Of a DNA stretch of 52,335 nt, positions 45,688-52,335 are shown piece after piece (the first letter of the stretch is position 1; each line of letters begins with the position of its first letter). The notes beneath the pieces were generated by a model. It worked only from the letters and a program-made list of their open reading frames with translations. It was not told the origin of the DNA and did no database searches. The stretch is taken from contig JAHJCH010000342.1 of the NCBI GenBank assembly GCA_018813065.1, positions 1 to 52,335 on the forward strand, read 5' to 3'. The position numbers and the translations under genes were made by a program. The DNA is from Myxococcota bacterium (GTDB lineage: Bacteria > Myxococcota_A > Bradymonadia > UBA7976 > UBA1532).

Positions 45688-47000
45688 TGCTCCAGCTCAC
45701 CCCCACCGCCGTGCTCATCCCTCGGCGCCTGCGCCGCCCCCTGCGCCTCCACTATGAGGACATCGCCGCCGTGGCCCGCGAGGGCGAGCGGCTGCGCCTG
45801 ATCCGCCACGCGGCGCCGCCGCTGACATCTCGGGCCTGCGCCGAGGACATGGCCGCGCTGGAGGCGATCCTCGCCGTGGATCTGGGGCCGCTGGAGGACA
45901 TTGAGGGGCTGCGGGCGGGGCTTGAGGGGCGGCTGCGTCTGCCGGGCTTCGCCGCGCGGCCCTTCGTCGAGGCGCTCCTTCGGGCCAGCGTGGCCCTCAA
46001 CATCAGCGATCTGCACCTCCAGCCGGATCTAGAGGGGCGCTGGCGGCTCTCGGCGCGGCTGGATGGCCTGCTGCGCCCGCTCATGGCCTTGCCCAGCCAC
46101 CCCGCTCAGCGCGTCATCGGCCGCCTCAAGGCCATGGCCGCCGTGCAGATCCACCGCGTAGACAAGCCCCAGGAGGGGCGCGCGGCGCTGGGCGAGGGCT
46201 GGATACGCCTCAGCTTTACGCCGACGGTGGCGGGCGAGGCGGTGACGCTGCGCCTCTTTGATCGGCTCAAGGGTCAGGCGCAGCTGGCGAGCTTGGGCTT
46301 TGGCTCGGCCCTCACCGCGCGGCTTGAGCGCCTCAGCCAGCGGCCGCGCGGGCTGCTGTTGCTCTCCGGCCCCTCGGGGAGCGGCAAGACCACCACGCTC
46401 TACACGCTCCTGCGGCGGCGCGTCGCCGAGGCGGGCCTGCGGGCGCTGACCGTCGAGGACCCGGTGGAGTACCGGCTGGAGGGCGTGGTCCAGATGGAGG
46501 CGCGGGGCGAGGCGACGCAGCCGGATCTGCTTAAGGCGGCGCTGCGCCATGACGCCGATTTACTGGTGGTCGGCGAGGCGCGCGAGGCCGCCTCTGTCTC
46601 CTTGATGCTCAAGGCGGCCTTGACCGGGCACCTCGTCTTCGCCACGGTCCACGCCGGCAGCCCCGAGGAGGCGCTGCGGCGGCTCCTCTCCCTCGGCGCG
46701 CCGCCCGATCTGCTCGCCGATGTGCTCTTGGCGGTGCTCAACCAGCGCCTCCTGCGTCAACGCTGCTGCCCGGCGGGCTGCCCACGCTGCGGCGGGGTGG
46801 GCTATCTGGGGCGACGGGCCATCGGCGCGCTCTTGGAGGCCGACGCGCGGCTGCGCGAGGCGCTGCGCGCGGGCGAGGCGTGGCCGGAGAGCGCTGATCT
46901 GCTCAATGAGGCGCAGGCGCGGGTCGCGGCGGGCGAGACCGACGCCGCCGAGGTGGCCCGCGTCTTGGGCCAGCCGGGGGAGGGCGGGCGCGATGGCTGA
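45687..47000 (+). CDS. GspE/PilB-like secretion ATPase
   Basis: 437 residues from ATG 45687. N-terminal domain short; then LNISDLHLQPDLEGRWRLSARLDG, Walker A GPSGSGKTT (K234), Asp box TVEDPVEYRLEGVVQ, Walker B DADLLVVGEAREAAS, His box GHLVFATVHAG. A Cys cluster RCCPAGCPRCGGVGY replaces the longer tetra-Cys zinc module of GspE. It powers pilus or pseudopilus assembly. Compared with GspE/PilB (about 500-560 residues) the N-terminal domain is reduced. Overlaps larB by eight bases. Confidence 0.92.
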   Translation: MLQLTPTAVLIPRRLRRPLRLHYEDIAAVAREGERLRLIRHAAPPLTSRACAEDMAALEAILAVDLGPLEDIEGLRAGLEGRLRLPGFAARPFVEALLRASVALNISDLHLQPDLEGRWRLSARLDGLLRPLMALPSHPAQRVIGRLKAMAAVQIHRVDKPQEGRAALGEGWIRLSFTPTVAGEAVTLRLFDRLKGQAQLASLGFGSALTARLERLSQRPRGLLLLSGPSGSGKTTTLYTLLRRRVAEAGLRALTVEDPVEYRLEGVVQMEARGEATQPDLLKAALRHDADLLVVGEAREAASVSLMLKAALTGHLVFATVHAGSPEEALRRLLSLGAPPDLLADVLLAVLNQRLLRQRCCPAGCPRCGGVGYLGRRAIGALLEADARLREALRAGEAWPESADLLNEAQARVAAGETDAAEVARVLGQPGEGGRDG

Positions 47001-47799
47001 TATCGAGGCGCTCTTAGAGGCCGTGGCCGCAGGCGCGCTGAGCGTGGAGGCCGCCACGGCGCAGCTCAAGGGCATCGCGGCGCTGCGCTATGCGCGCTTG
47101 GACCTGGATCGTGAGGCGCGGACAGGCGCGCCTGAGGTGATCTATGGCGCGGGCAAGCCCATCGACGCGCTCATTGAGATCATCGCGCGCATGGCGGCGG
47201 ATCAGGCCCCGCTGATCTTGGCGACGCGGGTCAACGCGGCCAAGGCGCGGCGCGTCCTCGCCGCCAACCCGGCGCCCGGGCTGCGCTATGACGCCGAGGC
47301 CCGCGCGCTCTATCGGGGCGGGCTGACGGCGCGGCCCTTGGGGGATCTCTTGGTGCTCTCGGCGGGCACCAGCGACGCCCCCGTCGCCGCAGAGGCGGCG
47401 CTGACGGCGCGCCTGCTCGGCCACCCCGTCGAGCGCGTCGAGGATGTGGGCGTGGCGGGCCTGCATCGGCTGCTGGATCAGCTCCCACGCCTGCGCCGCG
47501 CACGCGCGGTGATCGTGGTGGCGGGGATGGAGGGCGCCTTGCCCAGCGTGGTGGCGGGGTTGATCAAGGCGCCGGTGATCGCCGTGCCGACGAGCGTGGG
47601 CTATGGCGCGCACCTGGGGGGCGTGACCCCCCTCTTGGCCATGCTCAGCGGCTGCGCGGCGGGGGTGAGCGTTGTCAATATCGATAATGGCTTCGGCGCG
47701 GCGATGGTGGCGGCGCGGATGAATCAGCGGCCCGAGCCCACGGGGGCTGACCGCCCAAGCTTGGACGCGTCCGCCAGGCGCGCCAGCGGCGCGCACTGA
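46993..47799 (+). CDS. larB: Nickel pincer cofactor biosynthesis protein LarB
   Basis: 268 residues from ATG 46993. LarB carboxylates and hydrolyses nicotinic acid adenine dinucleotide in the first step of the NPN cofactor pathway. Family marks: FARLDLDREARTGAPEVIYGAGK-like start (here YARLDLDREARTGAPEVIYG), VLSAGTSDAPVAAEA, VVVAGMEGALPSVVAGLI (read as IVVAGMEGALPSVV), PVIAVPTSVGYGAHLGGVTPL and VVNIDNGFGAAMVAARMN. larC and larE are not in the window. About 22 extra C-terminal residues overlap the convergent lipoprotein gene by 76 bases. Its fusion to a pilus-type operon looks accidental. Confidence 0.95.
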   Translation: MADIEALLEAVAAGALSVEAATAQLKGIAALRYARLDLDREARTGAPEVIYGAGKPIDALIEIIARMAADQAPLILATRVNAAKARRVLAANPAPGLRYDAEARALYRGGLTARPLGDLLVLSAGTSDAPVAAEAALTARLLGHPVERVEDVGVAGLHRLLDQLPRLRRARAVIVVAGMEGALPSVVAGLIKAPVIAVPTSVGYGAHLGGVTPLLAMLSGCAAGVSVVNIDNGFGAAMVAARMNQRPEPTGADRPSLDASARRASGAH

Positions 47800-48224
47800 C
47801 CCTCACGCACCTGCATGTCAATCCCCTCACACACCTCCCCCGGATCGCAGTCGCTGTCGGCGTGGCAAGCGCGCCCCGAGGCGGCCACGGGCGTGGGCGC
47901 GGGCGTCGCCGCGCAGCCCTCGACGGTGGCGCATAGGCGGGTCTGAGGGCAGCAGATCAGCGGCTCGGCGCAGGCGCTGAAGCTGGCGTTGGTGCGCTCG
48001 CAAGGATCGCCCTCTCCCAGAAAAGGTAAGTGCGCGTCGCAGTAGCGAAAGCTCTCACACAGCGGCAGCGGGTCACCAAAGCCGGGGATGCGCGGCGCGG
48101 TGCAGCAGACCGAAGGCCAAATACAGTCGGCGCCTTCATCGCAGGCGTCGCCCTCCAGGTTGATCAGCTCCCCGCATCCCATAAAGATGCCTAAAGTAAA
48201 GAGATATATCGTTATTTTTCTCAT
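47724..48224 (-). CDS. Small Cys-rich lipoprotein
   Basis: 166 residues from ATG 48224, which overlaps the stop of the upstream barrel gene (TAATG). Signal MRKITIYLFTLGIFMGC with lipobox. The mature part has about 18 Cys in pairs (CDEGADCIWPSVCC, CAEPLICCPQTRLC, CHADSDCDPGEVC). The last 25 residues lie antisense to the larB end and are low in complexity, probably a run-on tail. Function unknown; coupling to the barrel gene suggests a joint outer-membrane role. Confidence 0.78.
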   Translation of the reverse strand: MRKITIYLFTLGIFMGCGELINLEGDACDEGADCIWPSVCCTAPRIPGFGDPLPLCESFRYCDAHLPFLGEGDPCERTNASFSACAEPLICCPQTRLCATVEGCAATPAPTPVAASGRACHADSDCDPGEVCEGIDMQVREGQCAPLARLADASKLGRSAPVGSGR

Positions 48225-49369
48225 TAGAATCGCCCCATGATGCCAAGAGACGGTCCCCATAAAAAGTAGTCAGGGAGCCACATCGTCACTCTCTCTAGGT
48301 CTGTATTAAAAGAGTCTTCAAAGAATAATGGGAAGATAAACTCGGCTTGGATGCTCGCATAAGGCGAGATAAAGAGCATATCAAGCATATTGATCGGCAA
48401 AGAGGCGCGAAGCTCGCCGCCTCCACCAAGTATTGCGCCGCGTTGGTTGCCAAAGCGACCTAAATCGAGGGATGCTACCCCCGTAAATGGAACAAAGTCG
48501 CCAATGACACGCCAGCATATTGTGTCACATTTAATCCCATCAAAACGAAGCCCAAAAGAATAGGCGTCTAGCGTGGCGTCTTCTAAGATAAATCCGTTGG
48601 CGTCGAGCCCCGCTTCATTGCCAAAGCCAAGGACGAGCGGGCGGCCCATACGGCTGAAGCGCAAAAAGACCCCCGTGGTGGCCCCGCTGTAGCGCCGCCG
48701 ACGCCGCGCCTGGCCCTCGCCGAACTCGTTGATGGCCTCCTCTTCTTCTAAGAGGCCAACCTCGGCGCTGAAGTAGTCGCTGCGCCACTCGGCGCCCGCG
48801 CCGCCAAACCAAGGCCGGCCCCCCCGCGTGGAGAACCGCCAAGGCTCATCCACGCCGCCGATAAAGCGGCCATATTGCACGCGCATAAACGCCTTGGCCT
48901 TGGGCGGGAGGTAGTCGCTGAGATCAGGGCGCAGCTCCGCCATCATCCTCAAGATGATCTCGCGGGCGACGCGGCTGTCGATGGCCTCTTTGACCTGGGC
49001 CTCCGCTTCGTTGAACAGCTGGTCGGAGAGGTAGGAGAAGAACGCCTTGTTGTCGCCCACCCGTAGGCCAAAGCGCACCTCTCGCACGAGCCCCTCTCCG
49101 GCGCTGATGCTGTCGATGGCTTGGCTGACCTGGCCTTCGTCGAGCTTGGCCGTGAGGGCCGTCAGCCCCCCGCTGAGGCGCGCCTGCCACAGCCCAAAGC
49201 TGGCCTCCAAATCGACGGTGCGATCCAGCAACGCCCAGAACGTCTCCTTGGCGCCTTTGTCTGAGCCGAGGCGATCCTTGAGCCGATCGCCCACGTCCGC
49301 CCACGCCACGCTCAACGTCAAGAGGATGGGGAGCACGCACGCTACAGGGTTCAAGCACAGGCGGTTCAT
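48224..49369 (-). CDS. Outer-membrane beta-barrel protein
   Basis: 381 residues from ATG 49369 (GTG 49378 possible; no strong Shine-Dalgarno for either). Signal peptide MNRLCLNPVACVLPILLTLSVAWA. Residues 30-150 are helical and charged; the rest is alternating beta-strands (AFMRVQYGRFIGGVDEPWRFSTRGGRPWF, GVFLRFSRMGRPLVLGFGNEAG) ending LGIMGRF, with a C-terminal Phe as in BAM substrates. Family not recognised. AT-rich in its last third (48230-48600). Confidence 0.75.
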   Translation of the reverse strand: MNRLCLNPVACVLPILLTLSVAWADVGDRLKDRLGSDKGAKETFWALLDRTVDLEASFGLWQARLSGGLTALTAKLDEGQVSQAIDSISAGEGLVREVRFGLRVGDNKAFFSYLSDQLFNEAEAQVKEAIDSRVAREIILRMMAELRPDLSDYLPPKAKAFMRVQYGRFIGGVDEPWRFSTRGGRPWFGGAGAEWRSDYFSAEVGLLEEEEAINEFGEGQARRRRRYSGATTGVFLRFSRMGRPLVLGFGNEAGLDANGFILEDATLDAYSFGLRFDGIKCDTICWRVIGDFVPFTGVASLDLGRFGNQRGAILGGGGELRASLPINMLDMLFISPYASIQAEFIFPLFFEDSFNTDLERVTMWLPDYFLWGPSLGIMGRF

Positions 49370-49444
49370 AGGGCTCACGCGATGTGGGTTGGGAGGGGAG
49401 GCAAATCGGCTTAGGGCGTGGATCAGCTTGGGGCGTGGATCAGC

Positions 49445-50602
49445 TTAGGGCGCGGGCGCCTCTTGGGCCTTGGCCGCCTTGCGCGCCTTGGCCGCGGCCA
49501 TGCTGAGGATGCCCTCCACATGCGCCTTGGGCAGCGCGCCGCTGTATCGCCAGCCGTTGACGAAGAAGGTGGGCGTGCCACCGACGCCGAGGGCCTTGGC
49601 TTGGGCCAAGTCGGCGTTGATCTGCGCCTGCGTCGCTGGATCTTTGAGGCAGGCGGTGTAGGCCTCCATGTCCAGGCCCAGCGCCTTGGCGTAGCCCTCT
49701 AGATCGGCGTCGCTGAGCTGCTTGCGGCGCTCAAAGAGCGTGTCGTGCATCGGCCAGAAGCGGCCCTGGCGCTGGGCGCAGATGGCGGCGCGGGCGGCGG
49801 GCTGGGCGCGCTCGTGGAAAGCCATGGGGGTGTGCTTGAAGTGCAGGCTGAAGAGCCCCGGGTTCTCCTCATGGATCTCCTTGAGCGTCTGGGCGAACTT
49901 GCCACAGTAGGGGCACTCGAAGTCGCTGAACTCCACGACCTGCACCAGCGCCGAGGCCGGGCCGATGCGCGGCGCCATACCCACCTCGATGCCCTCAAAG
50001 TAGACACGCTCCTCTTGCGCCTTTTGAGCCCGCGCCTCCGCCTTCGCCTGGCTGAGCCTGTACTTGTAGAGGCCAAAGCTGACGCTGGTGAGGGCGATCA
50101 TCAGCCCCAACATGATCCAGGCCCCCGGGCGCTTGAAGACGCGCGGCGCGCCCTTGAGCGCGCTGAGGAGCCCCCCTGGGATCTTGATGACGGCGGTGAG
50201 GAAGAGCGCCAGGTTGACCCCGTAGAGCATCAAGCAATAGGGGCAGAGCTTGTTGATGTAGAGCTTGCTGATCAGCCCCAGGGCGATTGATCCCAGCACG
50301 GCGAGGAGCGCGCTGGCGAAGATGCCCTCGCTGAGACCCTCGATGTCCTCCTTAAACCGCGCCAGGGCGGCGCTGATGAGGATCGTGAGGAAGAAGCCCT
50401 CCCCATAGACCGCGATGGGGACGCCGAAGAGGGCGCTGAAGCGGCTGCGGGCGACATCCACGCAGGAGAAGCCGGGCAGCTGGGCGCAGATCCCAGAGTC
50501 GGCGGCGCCAAGCAAGCTGAGGATGTGGATCCCTACGAGGCGGTCCGCCACATAGAGCCCAGTGAGCGCGAGGAGCGTAAAGAGATAAAAGCGAATACGC
50601 AC
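49445..50602 (-). CDS. VKOR-DsbA fusion, disulfide bond formation
   Basis: 385 residues from GTG 50602 (no ATG near; weak ribosome site). Four to five membrane helices form a vitamin K epoxide reductase domain with Cys pair GICAQLPGFSCVDVARS, SALFGVPIAVYG and the active CPYC in LYINKLCPYCLMLYG. From residue 215 a periplasmic thioredoxin-fold DsbA/DsbG-like domain follows: VVEFSDFECPYCGKF and the cis-Pro loop GGTPTFFVNG. It oxidises exported Cys to disulfides and passes electrons to quinone. This fits a genome with many Cys-rich secreted proteins. Confidence 0.93.
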   Translation of the reverse strand: MRIRFYLFTLLALTGLYVADRLVGIHILSLLGAADSGICAQLPGFSCVDVARSRFSALFGVPIAVYGEGFFLTILISAALARFKEDIEGLSEGIFASALLAVLGSIALGLISKLYINKLCPYCLMLYGVNLALFLTAVIKIPGGLLSALKGAPRVFKRPGAWIMLGLMIALTSVSFGLYKYRLSQAKAEARAQKAQEERVYFEGIEVGMAPRIGPASALVQVVEFSDFECPYCGKFAQTLKEIHEENPGLFSLHFKHTPMAFHERAQPAARAAICAQRQGRFWPMHDTLFERRKQLSDADLEGYAKALGLDMEAYTACLKDPATQAQINADLAQAKALGVGGTPTFFVNGWRYSGALPKAHVEGILSMAAAKARKAAKAQEAPAP

Positions 50603-50700
50603 GGTGGAGAATCTCTCGGGCCAGGACGGTTGAGTGTTCGTTTATTCCATCAAAGCGCGCGCTTCAACCTCTACGACGCTTGGGCTATGCCCGCGAGGGC

Positions 50701-51030
50701 CTAGAGCACAAAGCCTCGAAAGTGTGAGAGCGGCAGCGTAAAGGCGACCCCCGCGCCCGGAGCCGACAGCGGCCCCGCGATCAGCTCGACGACGGCGAAG
50801 GCGGGCTCGATGAGGGCCTCGTCGAGGACGCTGAGGATGACGTGGGAGTCCTGCGCTGAGCCCGGAAAGAGCCCACGCATCCCCGCGAAGATCGGCAACT
50901 CGCTGCCGATCAGCTGGCCCATCCCTCGGCCCTCGACGACGGTCGCGCCGGTGATCCCCAGCTCGAGGAAGCCGAGGAGCAGCTCTTCGACGCGGCGGTA
51001 GTCCTTAAGAATGCAGATGAAAAGGGTCAC
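50701..51030 (-). CDS. P-II-like signalling protein
   Basis: 109 residues from GTG 51030. ICILKDYRRVEELLLGFLELGITGATVVEGRGMG is the beta-alpha-beta start of the GlnB/P-II-like fold seen in many small regulators. The T-loop segment (MGQLIGSELPIFAGMRGLFPGSAQD) lacks the uridylylation Tyr of GlnB. Probably binds a nucleotide or metal as a trimer; partner unknown. The 98 bases to its left hold no gene. Confidence 0.72.
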   Translation of the reverse strand: MTLFICILKDYRRVEELLLGFLELGITGATVVEGRGMGQLIGSELPIFAGMRGLFPGSAQDSHVILSVLDEALIEPAFAVVELIAGPLSAPGAGVAFTLPLSHFRGFVL

Positions 51031-51080
51031 GGCACTCGGTTCCGGTCAAATCTACGGGTTGTCAACCGCAATGCGCGGCC

Positions 51081-51110
51081 TTGCGCCTCGCCAATAGCGC
51101 AGACTATATT
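51081..51110 (+). promoter_or_regulatory. Candidate promoter of the kinase gene
   Basis: TTGCGC (51081-51086) and TATATT (51105-51110) with 18-base spacing, about 50 bases before the kinase ATG. The -10 matches five of six consensus bases; the -35 only three. Confidence 0.5.
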
Positions 51111-51163
51111 CGCCGGGTTCCTGCTCACAACCAAAACAAGATCAAACCGGCCCTGAGAGTTCG

Positions 51164-52335
51164 ATGAAGGCATGCCCACACTGTCACCGCCAGAATGGTC
51201 CAGAGCGGAAGTTCTGCGCGGAATGCGGCGCTGATCTTCAAGGCGGGGTGGATCAGGGCGGGGTGCGTCATACGCCCGTCCCCCCTGGCACCGTCTTTGA
51301 GGGGAAGTATGAGATCCTCTCCGAGTTAGGGCGCGGCGGCATGGGCGTCGTCTACCGAGGGAAGGATCTCTCCCTTGAGCGCCAAGTCGCCATCAAGGTG
51401 CTGCCTGAGAAGTTTAATACTGAGCCCGAGGTCATCGAGCGCTTTCAGCGCGAAGCCAAGGCGATGGCCTCCTTGGATCACCCCAATATCATCCCCGTCT
51501 ATGCCATTGGTCAGCAGGATAACTTCCATTACTTTGCGATGAAGTACCTCGACGGGGAGACGATCGCTCAGACGCTTGAACGGCTTCGACCTCGCGGCGA
51601 AGCGTTCTCTCCCTCGGTCGTTCAAGGTGTGATTGTCCAGGTCTGCAAAGGGCTCGCCCATGCACACAGGCAGGGGTTGATCCATCGCGATATCAAGCCA
51701 GGTAATATCATGCTCTCTGAGACAGGGCATGTGACGATCATGGATTTTGGGATCGTTAAGAAGGATCAAAACGGGGATGATGAGAATAACCTGACCAAGA
51801 CCGGCTTGGTCTTCGGCACCCCCGAGTATATGGCGCCTGAGCAAGCGCAAGGGTTGGCCCCGCCTGGACCTACGACCGATCTATATGCTGTGGGCATCGT
51901 GGCTTATGAGATGCTCACCGGGCGGCCTCCTTTTGAGGGTGGCAGCCCCTTCTCTATCGTTTTTAAGCATATAAAAAACCCACCTGCTCCCTTGGTGGAT
52001 CGCATCCCTGGCTTAAACCCAGCGTTTGAAGGTTTGGTGTTTAAGAGCCTAGAGAAAGACCCCAAGGCGCGCTATCAGTCCGCTGAGGCGATGTATAAGG
52101 CGTTTGAGGCCTTCTCTTTCCACGCGCCACACCCATCGCCTGCGAGCGGGGCGGCGGTGGGCGCGGCGGCGCCTCTACACGCCGCGCCGCCAGCGGTGCC
52201 TGCGTTTAAGCTCGATAACCTGAACTTTGATCTCAGCGGCGTCCCCCTTGACGATGAAGATCCAGGGCTGAGCGCGCGCCGCGCCGCGCCGCCGGGCGTG
52301 TACGCGGGCGGCCCCCCTCAAGCGCCAGGCGCGCC
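51164..52335 (+). CDS. Ser/Thr protein kinase with N-terminal zinc ribbon (3' truncated)
   Basis: 390 residues are visible, running off the right edge. It starts MKACPHCHRQNGPERKFCAECGADL at ATG 51164, a two-CxxC zinc ribbon. The kinase domain follows from about residue 47: GRGGMGVVYRG (Gly loop), VAIK with K78, IHRDIKPGN with D176, DFG with D194, and GTPEYMAPEQ (activation segment/APE). After residue 330 comes an Ala/Pro-rich linker, as in myxobacterial Pkn proteins that end in a membrane helix and sensor or TPR domain, outside this window. All catalytic residues are present, so it should be active. Confidence 0.93.
   Translation, partial: MKACPHCHRQNGPERKFCAECGADLQGGVDQGGVRHTPVPPGTVFEGKYEILSELGRGGMGVVYRGKDLSLERQVAIKVLPEKFNTEPEVIERFQREAKAMASLDHPNIIPVYAIGQQDNFHYFAMKYLDGETIAQTLERLRPRGEAFSPSVVQGVIVQVCKGLAHAHRQGLIHRDIKPGNIMLSETGHVTIMDFGIVKKDQNGDDENNLTKTGLVFGTPEYMAPEQAQGLAPPGPTTDLYAVGIVAYEMLTGRPPFEGGSPFSIVFKHIKNPPAPLVDRIPGLNPAFEGLVFKSLEKDPKARYQSAEAMYKAFEAFSFHAPHPSPASGAAVGAAAPLHAAPPAVPAFKLDNLNFDLSGVPLDDEDPGLSARRAAPPGVYAGGPPQAPGA

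Overview
The window looks like the chromosome of a high-GC, Gram-negative deltaproteobacterium of the Myxococcota/Bradymonadota type. This is inferred from the many lipoproteins with very long Asp-rich, Cys-rich or thrombospondin type 3 repeats, MopE-like metal-binding motifs, a Pkn-type Ser/Thr kinase and TPR lipoproteins. No marker in the window fixes the species.

Layout. 1-640: the 5' end of a lipoprotein gene on the minus strand with an 18-bp tandem repeat, then a probable structured RNA ending in a strong intrinsic terminator. 681-1503: the most unusual part, six tRNA-like RNAs in three alternating pairs. One type (A) has a tRNA cloverleaf with a roughly 65-nt structured insertion in the variable region. 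The other (B) is a two-part stem carrying a tRNA-like domain, the plan of bacterial Y RNAs (YrlA). Both share one internal loop, CNCTC opposite AACYG, placed so that A is a circular permutation of B. 1615-4043: a divergent Ro60-like protein (helical TROVE-type half plus vWA with full MIDAS) and an overlapping unknown gene. The RNAs are probably its ligands.

4037-8889: a collagen-like/formylglycine-enzyme-fold exported protein, then an MBOAT plus DHHW pair for O-acetylation of a surface polymer. 8928-18941: a 1433-aa repeat lipoprotein, a small zinc-ribbon membrane protein, a TAXI binding protein, and two divergently transcribed sulfatase-fold proteins, one apparently active (Thr nucleophile) and one degenerate. 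18938-22120: the conserved rpsP-khpA-rimM-trmD-rplS-rnhB-yraN operon with a good sigma-70 promoter.

22121-34081: a small Cys-rich lipoprotein, a three-gene TPR operon, and a five-gene operon (LolA-like periplasmic protein, two FtsX permeases, LolD-like ATPase, outer-membrane barrel) that looks like a complete envelope transport route. 34097-40825: two divergent secreted lipoproteins, one ending in a lamin-tail domain and one of 1726 aa with Cys-rich and TSP3 repeats. 40829-42295: glycerol kinase. 42571-47799: a compact type II secretion/type IV pilus-like operon (one pseudopilin, three GspF-like proteins, one GspE-like ATPase) ending in larB. 47724-52335: minus-strand lipoprotein and barrel, a VKOR-DsbA fusion, a P-II-like protein, and a zinc-ribbon Ser/Thr kinase running off the right edge.

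Several genes change base composition abruptly inside the reading frame (GC-rich to AT-rich or back), a feature of this window worth separate attention.
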